This document shows positions 16,779 through 25,026 of a stretch of DNA of 54,721 nt, piece by piece. The notes under the pieces were generated by a model that did not search any database, was not told where the DNA came from, and worked only from the letters and a program-made list of their open reading frames with translations. Every line of letters starts with the position of its first letter. The first letter of the stretch is position 1. The position numbers and the translations under genes were made by a program. The DNA is from an uncultured Clostridia bacterium (GTDB lineage Bacteria > Bacillota > Clostridia > Christensenellales > Borkfalkiaceae), in assembly GCA_944376335.1 (NCBI GenBank), contig CALWCH010000011.1, positions 1-54,721 of the forward strand. The letters are read 5' to 3'.

Positions 16779-16796
16779 TGCTTAATTTGCTAAAAT
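16768..16796 (+). promoter_or_regulatory. Promoter of the LacI regulator gene
   Basis: TTGACT (16768-16773) and TAAAAT (16791-16796) with a 17-bp spacer, 16 bp before the ATG. Confidence 0.75.
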
Positions 16797-16812
16797 AAAG
16801 CCGGAGGCAGAT

Positions 16813-17823
16813 ATGATCACGGCAAAGGAACTTGCAAAAATTTTAGGACTCTCCGAGGCAGCCGTCTCGATGGCGCTCAACGGCAAGGCGGGCGTCAGCG
16901 AAAAGACGAGAGAGCGCGTCGTAAGCGAGGCGCGGCGGCAGGGCTATGACTTCTCACGGATACGAGAAAAGTCGTACGATATGAAGCACTTAAACGGCAC
17001 GGTGTGCTTTGTGCTCTTTCAAAAGCACGGGGCGGTCGTCGCCGACACCCCCTTCTTTTCGCAGCTGACGCAGGGCATCGAGAACGCCTGCCGCGGGTAC
17101 GGCTACAACCTTGCCGTGCGCTACGTCGACGGCGAGCGTGCAGACGAGGACTTTCGTGAGATCGCGCGGGCGGGCTACGGCGGGGCGGTCGTCCTCGGCA
17201 CCGAGATGGACGGGCATGACTTTACCTTTCTTGAGACGCTCTCCCTCCCCCTCGTGCTTCTCGACAGCTACTCCGAGCGCGCGGCATGCGACTGCGTCCT
17301 CATCAACAACCGCCAGGGGGCGTTCAACGCGGCGAGCTACCTCATCTCGAAATATAAGTCGCAGGCGGGATATCTGCACTCCGGCTACCCCATTCACAAC
17401 TTTTCGGAGCGCGCCGACGGCTTCTATAAGGCCATCCGCGAGCACGGCATGTCTCCCTCGCGGTGTGTGCGGCATGAGCTGACGCCCTCTTTAGAGGGCG
17501 CATATGCCGATATGAAGAACATTCTCTCAAGCGGGGAAAAGCTCGCTCGGTGCTACTTTGCCGACAACGACCTCATCGCGGCGGGGGCGATGCGCGCGCT
17601 CACGGAGGCGGGGTATAAGATCCCGCAGGACGTTGCCGTGTTCGGCTTTGATGACATGCCCCTCTGCACCTACACAACGCCCTCGCTCTCGACGGTCGGC
17701 GTGCCCAAACAGTTTATGGGAAAAATTGCGGCGGAGCGCATCCTCGCCCGCATGAACGCCCCCGAGGCGGACACCACCACGACGGATGTAAATACCAAGC
17801 TCATTCGCCGCGGCTCGGCGTAA
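16813..17823 (+). CDS. LacI/GalR-family transcriptional regulator
   Basis: A 336-aa repressor. The N-terminal helix-turn-helix (ITAKELAKILGLSEAAVSMA, residues 2-21) with hinge helix is followed by a periplasmic-binding-protein-like sugar-sensing domain (FFSQLTQGIENACRGYGYN; GAVVLGTEMDG; FADNDLIAAGAMRAL; VAVFGFDDMPLCTYTTPSLS). It is transcribed away from the isomerase/transketolase operon from a shared 112-bp region that holds inverted and tandem repeats. It therefore probably represses that operon and itself until the sugar or its derivative binds. The ATG follows CCGGAGGCAGAT. Confidence 0.9.
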   Translation: MITAKELAKILGLSEAAVSMALNGKAGVSEKTRERVVSEARRQGYDFSRIREKSYDMKHLNGTVCFVLFQKHGAVVADTPFFSQLTQGIENACRGYGYNLAVRYVDGERADEDFREIARAGYGGAVVLGTEMDGHDFTFLETLSLPLVLLDSYSERAACDCVLINNRQGAFNAASYLISKYKSQAGYLHSGYPIHNFSERADGFYKAIREHGMSPSRCVRHELTPSLEGAYADMKNILSSGEKLARCYFADNDLIAAGAMRALTEAGYKIPQDVAVFGFDDMPLCTYTTPSLSTVGVPKQFMGKIAAERILARMNAPEADTTTTDVNTKLIRRGSA

Positions 17824-17841
17824 AGCCCCATTTTTTGCACG

Positions 17842-17870
17842 AAAAAAGCGCCCCGCAGGGCGCTTATTTT
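17842..17870. terminator. Bidirectional terminator between convergent genes
   Basis: AAGCGCCC (17846-17853) and GGGCGCTT (17858-17865) pair around a 4-nt loop. There are A residues on the left and T residues on the right, so it can end both lacI and the esterase transcript. Confidence 0.85.
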
Positions 17871-17872
17871 CG

Positions 17873-18529
17873 TTATTTGAGGAGATCGGTATAACCGTAT
17901 TGTTCAATGAGTTCCTGAAGTTTCGGGCGGATATAGCCCTCGCACCACAGCTTCTGGCCCTCGGAGTTAAAGTGGAACTGATCTTCGACAAACAGTTCGG
18001 TGCGGTATTTGCCGTTCTCGTAGGTGAGCGAGGAGCTGTCAACGAAGTACATATCTTTGTGCGCCTCGCAATAGTCCTTCAAGAAGGCGTTGATCTTTTG
18101 GCTGAGGGAAGTGAACTGCGCGCGCCCGGGGAGCAGCAGGCCGCTCATCACGACGAACACCGCGGCGGGAAGGTGCTCCCTCAGCTCCTGATAGAACGCA
18201 TCCTTCTGCGCAATGACTCTCTTTACGATCTCCTCTTCGGAGCCCTGAAGGTCGACGTAGTCATTGGAGCCCGTCTGGAAGAACACCATTTTTGGCGCAT
18301 ACGGGTAGAGGAGACGCGGGGCATAGTAGAGAAGGGCCTCATCCGTAGCGCCGCCGAAGCCGTGGTTGAGCACCTTATACTTTGAAAGATCGCTTTCCAT
18401 CGAGTACCAAAGGCGGAAGTTGGAAGCACCGTAAAAGACGATGCCCCTCTGGTGTTCGGAAGCAGGATGAATTTTCTCAAATCGCTCCGCTTCCTCTGAA
18501 AATTGGGGAAATTTGTTCTCGGTATTCAT
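17873..18529 (-). CDS. SGNH/GDSL-type hydrolase (carbohydrate esterase-like)
   Basis: A 218-aa SGNH hydrolase without a signal peptide. Block I Ser in VFYGASNFRLW (residues ~31-41), block II Gly in HGFGGATDEAL, block III Asn in QTGSNDYVDL, and the Asp/His pair of block V in VEDQFHFNSEGQKLW are all visible. Such enzymes remove acetyl groups from plant glycans or act as small-ester hydrolases. It is coupled by ATGA overlap to the GH3 gene and is the last gene of the GH43-GH3-SGNH operon. De-esterification of the same imported oligosaccharide is the likely role. Start at 18529 because of the coupling. Confidence 0.85.
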   Translation of the reverse strand: MNTENKFPQFSEEAERFEKIHPASEHQRGIVFYGASNFRLWYSMESDLSKYKVLNHGFGGATDEALLYYAPRLLYPYAPKMVFFQTGSNDYVDLQGSEEEIVKRVIAQKDAFYQELREHLPAAVFVVMSGLLLPGRAQFTSLSQKINAFLKDYCEAHKDMYFVDSSSLTYENGKYRTELFVEDQFHFNSEGQKLWCEGYIRPKLQELIEQYGYTDLLK

Positions 18530-20010
18530 AAAATGACCTCCTTTGCAAGGCACACGCGCTCTTTTGGCGCGCCGTCCTCCGTTATAAACACGCTTGCCGT
18601 TAAGGGCAGATCCTCAGAGGACGTGCCGCACATCAGTACGATCTCGCCCTTTTCCACCTTCTTCTGCATGGTAACATCGGTGAACGCAAACACATCGGTA
18701 CTGAGTTCAAACGCAACGCGCCGCTTCTCTCCCGCTTTGAGGGGCACGCGCGCAAATGCCATAAGCTGTTTGTTGGGCTGCGCGATGCTCGCGACAGGGT
18801 CACAGAAATACAGCTGCACGACTTCCGTGCCCTCGCGCGTTCCCGTGTTCTCCACCGTGACGGAGACGGTGAAGTTGTCGCCCGCTTTGAGCTCCTCTTT
18901 CGAAACCGCAAAGTCGGAGAGTGCGAACGTGGTATAGCTCAGGCCATACCCGAAGGGATAGCGGGGGGTGCGGGGGCTGTCGATATAGGCGAAGTCGCCG
19001 AAGTAGTCGTTCGAATGCCAAGCGGAGCCGAAGAAGTGCGAATAGTACATCGGAAGCTGCGCGGCGCAGCGGGCAACCGTGACGGGCAGCTTGCCGCTCG
19101 GGGAAATTTCGCCCTTTAACACGCTGACAATGGCGCGCGTGCCGCCCTCGGAGGGCAGCCAGCACTCTAAGATCGCGTCGAGGCACTCGTCCGCCGCATC
19201 CGAAGAGATGGGTCTGCCGTCGAAGTGCACGCCCACCATGGGCTTTTTGAGCTGTGCTGCAAGGCGGATGAACTTCTCCTGCGCGGGGGGAAGACCGATG
19301 TTGATGCCGTTGACGTTCTCCCCCATCGTGTTCATGGAGCCCGTGCCGTTCTTGCCGCCGAGGGCGAGGATGACTAAATCTGCATCCTTACAAATTTCAA
19401 GCGCCTCTTCAAACCCGCTCTCGCCGTCGCCCGCGTAATCGAACCCGCGCGCATACACGACTTCGCTCTCGGGGAATGCCGCTTTGAGGCCCTTGTAAAG
19501 GGGCTCGCAGTCGGGGTGGATATGGCGGGCAAGCGATTCGAACTCGTCGAACATCGCGTCCTCGCGCAGCACCTTGCAGCCGGGGTAGCAGTCCTCCTGC
19601 CTGACGCCGCTGCCGCCGTCCACGCCCGCCATCGTGCCCGTCATGGCGATGAGCCCCTCGGTCATGCTCAAATGCGTGTAGCCGCCGAACATGCCGCGCA
19701 CCGTGCCCGCGTGATAGCCTATAACGGCGATCTTGTTGTACTTCTTCGCAAGCGGCAGAATGCCGTTGTTCTTAAGAAGGACGAGCGATTCCTCGGCACA
19801 GCGCAAGGTGAGCGCCTTGGCGTTTTCGTCCTTAAAGGCTTCGCTGTAATTTTCCGAAGCAAAGGGATGCTCGAAGAGCCCCATTCTGAACTTGGCTTCG
19901 AGCACGCGCAGAACGGCCTCGTCCAAGAGGGCGATGTCGAGCTCGCCCGAGGCGAACATCTGCTTCAATTCGTCGTTATAGCCGTACGGGAACTGCTGTT
20001 CGACGTCCAT
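18526..20010 (-). CDS. Glycoside hydrolase family 3, C-terminal part after an in-frame TAG
   Basis: A 494-aa open frame beginning MDVEQQFPYGYNDEL. It continues in the same frame as the preceding GH3 fragment after a single TAG at 20017-20019. It contains the end of the (beta/alpha)8 domain, the alpha/beta sandwich (NKIAVIGYHAGTVRGMFGGY, DLVILALGGKNG) and the fibronectin-like C-terminal domain (SVTVENTGTREGTEVVQLY). The nucleophile Asp is in the other fragment, so this piece alone cannot be catalytic. ATG at 20010 is only the first available start and has no clear ribosome site. It is coupled by ATGA to the SGNH gene. Treat together with 20017-20916 as one 797-codon gene. Confidence 0.75.
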   Translation of the reverse strand: MDVEQQFPYGYNDELKQMFASGELDIALLDEAVLRVLEAKFRMGLFEHPFASENYSEAFKDENAKALTLRCAEESLVLLKNNGILPLAKKYNKIAVIGYHAGTVRGMFGGYTHLSMTEGLIAMTGTMAGVDGGSGVRQEDCYPGCKVLREDAMFDEFESLARHIHPDCEPLYKGLKAAFPESEVVYARGFDYAGDGESGFEEALEICKDADLVILALGGKNGTGSMNTMGENVNGINIGLPPAQEKFIRLAAQLKKPMVGVHFDGRPISSDAADECLDAILECWLPSEGGTRAIVSVLKGEISPSGKLPVTVARCAAQLPMYYSHFFGSAWHSNDYFGDFAYIDSPRTPRYPFGYGLSYTTFALSDFAVSKEELKAGDNFTVSVTVENTGTREGTEVVQLYFCDPVASIAQPNKQLMAFARVPLKAGEKRRVAFELSTDVFAFTDVTMQKKVEKGEIVLMCGTSSEDLPLTASVFITEDGAPKERVCLAKEVIL

Positions 20011-20016
20011 GCCCCC

Positions 20017-20916
20017 CTAGATGGCGCGAAGGCCCGCCTCGACGGGCGTCGCCGCGACGTGGTTGGTCACAACGCCGTTCTGCACGGCGCAGTAGTCGGA
20101 GACGGTCACACCCTCAAATCCGAGCTCTCCGCGAAGAAGATCGCGCAGGTAGTGGGAAGAGTAGGACACGAACTCTCCGTTGACGGTATTGTAGCAGGGC
20201 ATGATGCCCTTGAGCTCGGCGAGGCGGATGGCGGCTTCAAACGGCTTTGCATAGACGTCGCGAAGTTCCCGCTCGGAGATACTGACCTCCGCCCCGTGCA
20301 GGCCGCCCGCCCCCTTGTGGAAGGCGAGGAAGTGCTTTGCAACGCCCTCGATCTGCACCTTTTTGCCCTCATTGTCCTGCAGGCCGCGCGTATAGGCGGT
20401 ACCGAGGGAGGATACGAGCGTCTCATCCTCGCCGTAGCTCTCATTCATGCGGCCGAAGCGGGCGTCGCGCGTCACGTCGAGAACGGGCGCAAAGATGTGC
20501 GAAATACAGAGTGCCGACGCCTCCTTCCCCACCACGCGGCCGAGCTCTTCCTCGAGCGCAGGGTCGAAGGCGGCACCCCTGCCGATGGGCCCCGGCAGGC
20601 TGACGGCGTCCTGCACGAGAAGGCCGCACACGCCCTCCATATGGAAGATGGCGGGGATATGATGGGGCGAAAGCGCCATCACGCGCTTTTGAAGGTCGCG
20701 CTGCAGCGCTGCGCACTCTTCAAGCGTTTTGAAGGGGCGCATTTCGAGCGCGCTCACCACGCCGATGCCATAGGGGCAGCGCTCCTCCACGCTCTTTGCC
20801 GTGGGCTGATAGAAATAGCAGTTTACCTGCGCCATCTTCTCGTCGAGCGAGAGTTCTTTTAAGAGCGCTTCGGCGCGCTCGGTTGCAGAAAGGTTGGTGT
20901 TTTCGTATGCTTTCAT
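20017..20916 (-). CDS. Glycoside hydrolase family 3, N-terminal catalytic part ending at an in-frame TAG
   Basis: A 299-aa frame containing most of the GH3 TIM barrel: IGRGAAFDPALEEELGRVVG, VAKHFLAFHKGAGG (the family KHF motif) and the nucleophile Asp in EGVTVSDYCAVQNG. It stops at TAG (20017-20019) in the sequence EAGLRAI-stop-GGMDVEQQ, where other GH3 proteins read on through (AxxAGxDxE). The two parts together have normal GH3 length (~797 codons). Likely activity is a beta-glucosidase, beta-xylosidase or similar exo-enzyme. It lies 3 bp after the GH43 stop in the same operon. Either a true nonsense mutation or a base error. Confidence 0.75.
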   Translation of the reverse strand: MKAYENTNLSATERAEALLKELSLDEKMAQVNCYFYQPTAKSVEERCPYGIGVVSALEMRPFKTLEECAALQRDLQKRVMALSPHHIPAIFHMEGVCGLLVQDAVSLPGPIGRGAAFDPALEEELGRVVGKEASALCISHIFAPVLDVTRDARFGRMNESYGEDETLVSSLGTAYTRGLQDNEGKKVQIEGVAKHFLAFHKGAGGLHGAEVSISERELRDVYAKPFEAAIRLAELKGIMPCYNTVNGEFVSYSSHYLRDLLRGELGFEGVTVSDYCAVQNGVVTNHVAATPVEAGLRAI

Positions 20917-20919
20917 AAA

Positions 20920-21966
20920 TTACTCCTTAATAAAGTCTTCGATTTTCCAGCTGTCGTACCATTTGATGACGGGCTTTTCCCCTTCAAACACAATGGGCAG
21001 CCAGACATACTCTGAAATCGACGTATTCGCCGCCGTGTCGGCAAAGTATTTCTCTTCCCCTTGGAGGGGGCCCTTGCCCTCGATGAACCGCCGCGCGAAT
21101 GCCCTTTCGTAGTCCTCGTAACGGTAAGTGCAGTCGGGCAGCCACCTGTCCGCAAGCGCAATATACAAATCGCTGTTCGGCACATGAAAGACGGAGCTTA
21201 TTTGCGAATGGAAGGAAGTGCGGCTCTCATCGCCGATGTGCGGGTCGCCGAGGACGCGGTACGGCCCGTGCCAGGTGTCGGCAACGGCGGCTTCCGAGGG
21301 GTTGGGGAAGTACCCCGTCGTGCCCGACGTGATGAGGTAGTGCCTGCCCTTCCGCGTAAAGTGCGCCGTCGCCTCGCGCACATAGGGCGGGCCCGCATGC
21401 GGGAAGTGCGTCGAGTAGTACCCCGTCACATCGGTGTAATCGTCCGTCAGATCGGCGATGATGGTCTCAGAGTGCACGCGCTCAAAGAAGTAATACCCCT
21501 TCCCGTCGGGCGCCTTTGCAAGGTCGAAGTCTCCCGCGCTCATGCCGAGGGGCTTGAGCCCCGTCCGCACGATGGTATAGGGCCCCAAGAGGTTATCGGC
21601 CGAGAGTACCGTCTCCGTCTGCGAACCGTCCCGCCCCATGATCTTGAGCCAGCACACATACTTTTTCGTGCTCTCGTTATAGAGGATATGCGGGCGATCC
21701 ATCATGGCAGAAGGGTGCAGCGGCGACGTCTCGTCATCTAACACGGGCGGAATGATGAGCCCCTCGTCCTGCCAATTATAGAGGTCCTTCGAGGAATAGC
21801 ACCGAACGCCCCAGTGCCACACGCCGTTTTTCCCGTCGGTATGCTCCTTGTTTTCCCCGTACCAGTAGTACGTCTCGTTCTCATAAAAAATCGAGCCGCC
21901 GTGCGCCTGAATGCGCCTGCCGCTCGTATCCAACCAAATTTTCCCTGGTTCAAAGCAGTTCCGCAT
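20920..21966 (-). CDS. Glycoside hydrolase family 43 protein (galactanase-like group)
   Basis: A 348-aa paralogue of the GH43 genes at 8408 and 47832: LDTSGRRIQAHGGSIFYENE then YYWYGENKEH, HPSAMMDRPHILYNE, DFDLAKAPDGKGYYFFE, TSGTTGYFPNPSEAA and FHSQISSVFHVPNSD. There is no signal peptide. The start at 21966 (MRNCFEPG) was preferred because GGGGGA lies 5 nt before it; in-frame ATGs further up overlap the promoter. First gene of the GH43-GH3-SGNH operon. The exo-beta-1,3-galactanase or beta-galactofuranosidase assignment is tentative. Confidence 0.8.
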   Translation of the reverse strand: MRNCFEPGKIWLDTSGRRIQAHGGSIFYENETYYWYGENKEHTDGKNGVWHWGVRCYSSKDLYNWQDEGLIIPPVLDDETSPLHPSAMMDRPHILYNESTKKYVCWLKIMGRDGSQTETVLSADNLLGPYTIVRTGLKPLGMSAGDFDLAKAPDGKGYYFFERVHSETIIADLTDDYTDVTGYYSTHFPHAGPPYVREATAHFTRKGRHYLITSGTTGYFPNPSEAAVADTWHGPYRVLGDPHIGDESRTSFHSQISSVFHVPNSDLYIALADRWLPDCTYRYEDYERAFARRFIEGKGPLQGEEKYFADTAANTSISEYVWLPIVFEGEKPVIKWYDSWKIEDFIKE

Positions 21967-21990
21967 AGCTTCCCCCATACTTTTTGAGGC

Positions 21991-21999
21991 ATTATAGCA
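21991..21999 (-). promoter_or_regulatory. Extended -10 promoter of the GH43-GH3-SGNH operon
   Basis: TGCTATAAT, read leftward, lies 25 bp before the ATG. No good -35 is seen at the normal spacing (TTGATA is 21 bp away), which is tolerable for an extended -10. Confidence 0.55.
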
Positions 22000-22072
22000 G
22001 AAATGTAAGAACACCTCTATCAAAAAATTCTTCCCCATTGCATGATATTTTCTTTTTTTGCGAAAGGACAAC

Positions 22073-22100
22073 AAAAAAGGCCCGAGCCTTCGCCCGAGCC
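22073..22100 (-). terminator. Rho-independent terminator after degV
   Basis: A 9-bp stem with two G-U pairs and a GAAG loop (22079-22100) is followed leftward by six T residues. It ends the rhamnose/flippase/degV operon. Confidence 0.75.
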
Positions 22101-22112
22101 ATACAACTTATT

Positions 22113-22958
22113 TTACTTAGAGAAGAACGCAACGGCGATCGCTCCCGGCCCGACGTGCGTACCGATGGCGCTGCCGATGAGGTAATAGGGCACATGGTCG
22201 GTGTGCTCCTTATAGAGGTGCTCGCTGTCGCGCATGTACTTTAAGAGGAACTCGTCGGAAAGCCCCGAATACCCCAGCGTATAGGGCATACTGAAGTCAA
22301 TGCCCCCGCACTCATCCACAAGGCGGTTCAAGAGGTTATTGCCCTTCTTGGAGCCGAGCGCCTTGCCGACGAGCTTCACCTCCCCCTTGACAACGGAGAT
22401 GACGGGCTTGATGGAGAGCATCTCGCCCGCGAGCGCCGTCACGGAAGAAATTCTGCCGCCCTTTCTCAGATATTGCAGCGTATCCAAAACGGCGAGAAGG
22501 TGAATTTTCCCCTTGCTCTCTTCAAGCTTTTTTACGATCTCTTTTGCGCTCTCCCCCGCCTTTACGAGGCGGTCGGCATAGTCCACGAGGATGCGCTCGC
22601 CGATGCAGGCATTCAGGCTGTCGACAACGTAAACCCTGCCCCCGAACTTCTTGGCAGCCTTGACGGCGCTCGAGTATGTGCCCGAGAGCTTGGACGAGAT
22701 CGTGATGCACACGACTTCGCTCCCGTCAGCCGTCAGGTATTCAAACGCCTCTTCAAAGCGGTACTCGTTGATCTGGCTGGTCTTGGGAAGCTCGCTTGTC
22801 TCGATCAGCTTTTCAAAGAATTCTCGGTGCGAGAGCGTCACGCCGTCCTCGTACTCGTCCTCGCCGAAGCGAATGAGAAGGGGCATGAGCGTAATGCCCC
22901 GCGCGTCTGCCTCCGCCTTCTCGAGGTCGCAGGCACTGTCTACCACTAATTTTACCAT
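22113..22958 (-). CDS. DegV family fatty-acid-binding protein
   Basis: A 281-aa DegV protein. The N-terminal VVDSACDLEK motif, ISSKLSGTYSSAVKAAK (fatty-acid carboxylate-binding Ser region) and RISSVTALAGEMLSIKPVIS are the family hallmarks. DegV/FakB proteins bind a fatty acid and present it to the FakA kinase for incorporation into phospholipid. It lies 10 bp after the flippase stop with ribosome site AAGGAG, so it is co-transcribed with the polysaccharide operon, although no functional link is known. Length is normal for the family. Confidence 0.9.
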   Translation of the reverse strand: MVKLVVDSACDLEKAEADARGITLMPLLIRFGEDEYEDGVTLSHREFFEKLIETSELPKTSQINEYRFEEAFEYLTADGSEVVCITISSKLSGTYSSAVKAAKKFGGRVYVVDSLNACIGERILVDYADRLVKAGESAKEIVKKLEESKGKIHLLAVLDTLQYLRKGGRISSVTALAGEMLSIKPVISVVKGEVKLVGKALGSKKGNNLLNRLVDECGGIDFSMPYTLGYSGLSDEFLLKYMRDSEHLYKEHTDHVPYYLIGSAIGTHVGPGAIAVAFFSK

Positions 22959-22967
22959 ATTTTCTCC

Positions 22968-24404
22968 TTATTTTGAGCCCGCCGCGCGAATACGGCGAAA
23001 TAGTTTATCCAAAAGCTGTTTGATCGCCCGAAAGTTGAAGATGCAGTAGAGGACGAACACGCCGAAGTAGGCGAGCATCCCCCACCACAGGGGCAGCAGC
23101 ACGGCGATCGCAATGAACGCTGCCGCCATCAAAATCTCCACAACCATGGAGAGGACAAAGCGCTTTTTGATGAGCCGCATAACGACTGCCTCGGAGAGCA
23201 CCGAGTTGAACATGATGGTGAACACGACGCAGTATAGAAGCAGCTTTAAATCGTCAAAGACGTACGCGGAGAGCGCAAACAGCCCCGCCCCCACCACCAC
23301 CGAAATGACGTTGACGAGCAGCATCGCCTTCTCCTTCCTGTAAACTTTGAGATAGTTATTCGTGAGAAGATTCACCTTCGACGAGAACACCACAAAGGGC
23401 ACCAGGATCGCAAGGTATTCTAAACTCACCGCATACTTCTCGATCCAATTTTCGACGATCCACCGCCCCGGGAAGAAGAATAGAAGCACGAAGAACATCA
23501 AAAGCGAAATTGCCCTTCGGATGTTCCCGTAAAGTTCGGGGAGCTTTTGTTCCTCGAGCCGCTTTAACGAGGGGAACAGAACGACGCTCACCGCCGTCAC
23601 AAACGTCAAAAAGACGTTGGCGAGCGAGAACGCGAAGGAAACTTTTCCGAAGGTGAGCTCCCCCCACCGCCATTCGGTGATCATGCGCGCGCTGCCAATG
23701 AGAAGCACAGACGACCAGTTGGCAAGCAGCAAAATGATGCCCGCAGAGAGGTTGCCCTTGGTCTCTTCCAAGAAGTCCTTCCGCTTTAGAAGCCGCCCGA
23801 AATACACCTGCCCGCGATTGAAAATGACCCCGAGGAAAAACCCGAACACATCGCCCGCGATGTCCGCAAGACAGTAATAGATAAAGTTATCCACCCCGAG
23901 CACGAGCAGAAGGACGGACAAAAGCCCGAAAAAGCCCCTCTGCGCGATGGTGACGGCGGCGTACCGCTCGATGCGGTTGGTGATCTGGAAGATATACGAG
24001 TTGTACGTCGCCAAATTTTTGGTGACGATGGCGACGGCAACGAACAAAAAGACGAAGCGGCGCTCGCCCTCAAACGCAAAGAGCGACGTCACCCCCAAAA
24101 GCACGGCAAAGCAAGAGAGCATCGAAAGCAGCAGGGTAAACTGCGAGCGGATGCGCGCCTTGTCGAGCTCCCCGTAGTCATACGCGCCGTAGCGCAGAAC
24201 GAGCCCGTCCAAGAGCCCGAAATGCAGTACCCCCACATAGCCCACATAGAGCATATACATCTGCCAATAGGCGTAGGTGTACTCGCTGACGAGGGAGGGA
24301 ACGACGAGCGACATGACGAAGGACACGAGCACAGACACCGCCTGCGCCGCAATGGAGACCGCCATGTTCTTCGCCAGTTTTTTAGCTGTGATCCGTTGCG
24401 CCAT
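22968..24404 (-). CDS. Polysaccharide flippase (Wzx/MurJ-superfamily membrane protein)
   Basis: A 478-aa integral membrane protein with about 12-14 hydrophobic helices and many basic residues at both ends, typical of the MOP exporter superfamily of O-unit flippases. The N-terminus (KKLAKNMAVSIAAQAVSVLV) matches the first helix of Wzx-like proteins. It follows rmlC by 37 bp in the dTDP-rhamnose operon, so it most likely flips a lipid-linked, rhamnose-containing repeat unit across the cytoplasmic membrane. Specificity cannot be read from the sequence. Confidence 0.85.
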   Translation of the reverse strand: MAQRITAKKLAKNMAVSIAAQAVSVLVSFVMSLVVPSLVSEYTYAYWQMYMLYVGYVGVLHFGLLDGLVLRYGAYDYGELDKARIRSQFTLLLSMLSCFAVLLGVTSLFAFEGERRFVFLFVAVAIVTKNLATYNSYIFQITNRIERYAAVTIAQRGFFGLLSVLLLVLGVDNFIYYCLADIAGDVFGFFLGVIFNRGQVYFGRLLKRKDFLEETKGNLSAGIILLLANWSSVLLIGSARMITEWRWGELTFGKVSFAFSLANVFLTFVTAVSVVLFPSLKRLEEQKLPELYGNIRRAISLLMFFVLLFFFPGRWIVENWIEKYAVSLEYLAILVPFVVFSSKVNLLTNNYLKVYRKEKAMLLVNVISVVVGAGLFALSAYVFDDLKLLLYCVVFTIMFNSVLSEAVVMRLIKKRFVLSMVVEILMAAAFIAIAVLLPLWWGMLAYFGVFVLYCIFNFRAIKQLLDKLFRRIRAAGSK

Positions 24405-24441
24405 TTAAATTTACTTATAAATCAATATCGTGAGAGAGCCC

Positions 24442-25026
24442 TTACAGACTCCCCCACTTCTCGTCCTTGAAAGAAAGTTTTAAAGGCGTGCCATCGGGAA
24501 GCGTATATCCCTCCCCCGAAGCCGTGCCCGTGTATTCGCCCGAAACGCCCCAATCGACGCCGATGCCCGGGTCGTTCCACGCGATGCCGCCCTCGTCGTC
24601 GGGGTGATAGAAGTCGTCGCACTTATAGCAGAACTCTGCCTCTTCGGAGCGCACCAAAAACCCGTGCGCAAAGCCCTTCGGGATCAAGAACTGCTTCTTA
24701 TTCTCTTCGGAGAGCTCCACGCCGAACCACCTGCCGAAGGTCTTGCTCCCCTTCCGAAGGTCGACGGCGACGTCGAACACGGCGCCCCTGATGACGCGCA
24801 CGAGCTTGGTCTGCGGGAAATGCTTCTGAAAGTGCAGCCCGCGTAAGACGCCCTTCGAACTCTTCGATTGATTGTCTTGAACAAATTGAATCTCCAACCC
24901 CGCTTCCTTCATATCGCGGGCGGAATACGTCTCCATAAAGTAGCCGCGGGCATCGCCGTGAACAGCGGGCGTGATGATGCAGAGGCCCTCGATGCCGCCA
25001 ACATTTTTCTCAACTGTGATCTGCAA
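24442..25026 (-). CDS. rfbC: dTDP-4-dehydrorhamnose 3,5-epimerase
   Basis: A 194-aa RmlC cupin: GLCIITPAVHGDARGYFMET, the catalytic His region LRGLHFQKHFPQTKLVRV, FDVAVDLRKGSKTFGRWFGV and PKGFAHGFLV. It epimerises carbons 3 and 5 in dTDP-L-rhamnose synthesis. The start appears to be TTG at 25026 (LQITVEKNVGG), overlapping the end of rmlD by 17 bp; no ATG fits the conserved N-terminus. The C-terminal extension GYTLPDGTPLKLSFKDEKWG is normal in some Firmicute forms. Confidence 0.92.
   Translation of the reverse strand: MQITVEKNVGGIEGLCIITPAVHGDARGYFMETYSARDMKEAGLEIQFVQDNQSKSSKGVLRGLHFQKHFPQTKLVRVIRGAVFDVAVDLRKGSKTFGRWFGVELSEENKKQFLIPKGFAHGFLVRSEEAEFCYKCDDFYHPDDEGGIAWNDPGIGVDWGVSGEYTGTASGEGYTLPDGTPLKLSFKDEKWGSL

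Noticed and set aside
15195-20862. Very long open frames on the plus strand opposite the isomerase (15195-16727) and the GH3 gene (19516-20862)
   Set aside because: They are exact antisense shadows of well-supported genes, lack domain motifs and ribosome sites, and arise from the high GC content at third codon positions.
22030-22065. Possible fourth AraC box before the GH43-GH3-SGNH operon (TTGCATGATATTTTC)
   Set aside because: It lies ~42 bp from the -10 instead of ~21-24 and lacks the second half-site; the region is simply AT-rich.
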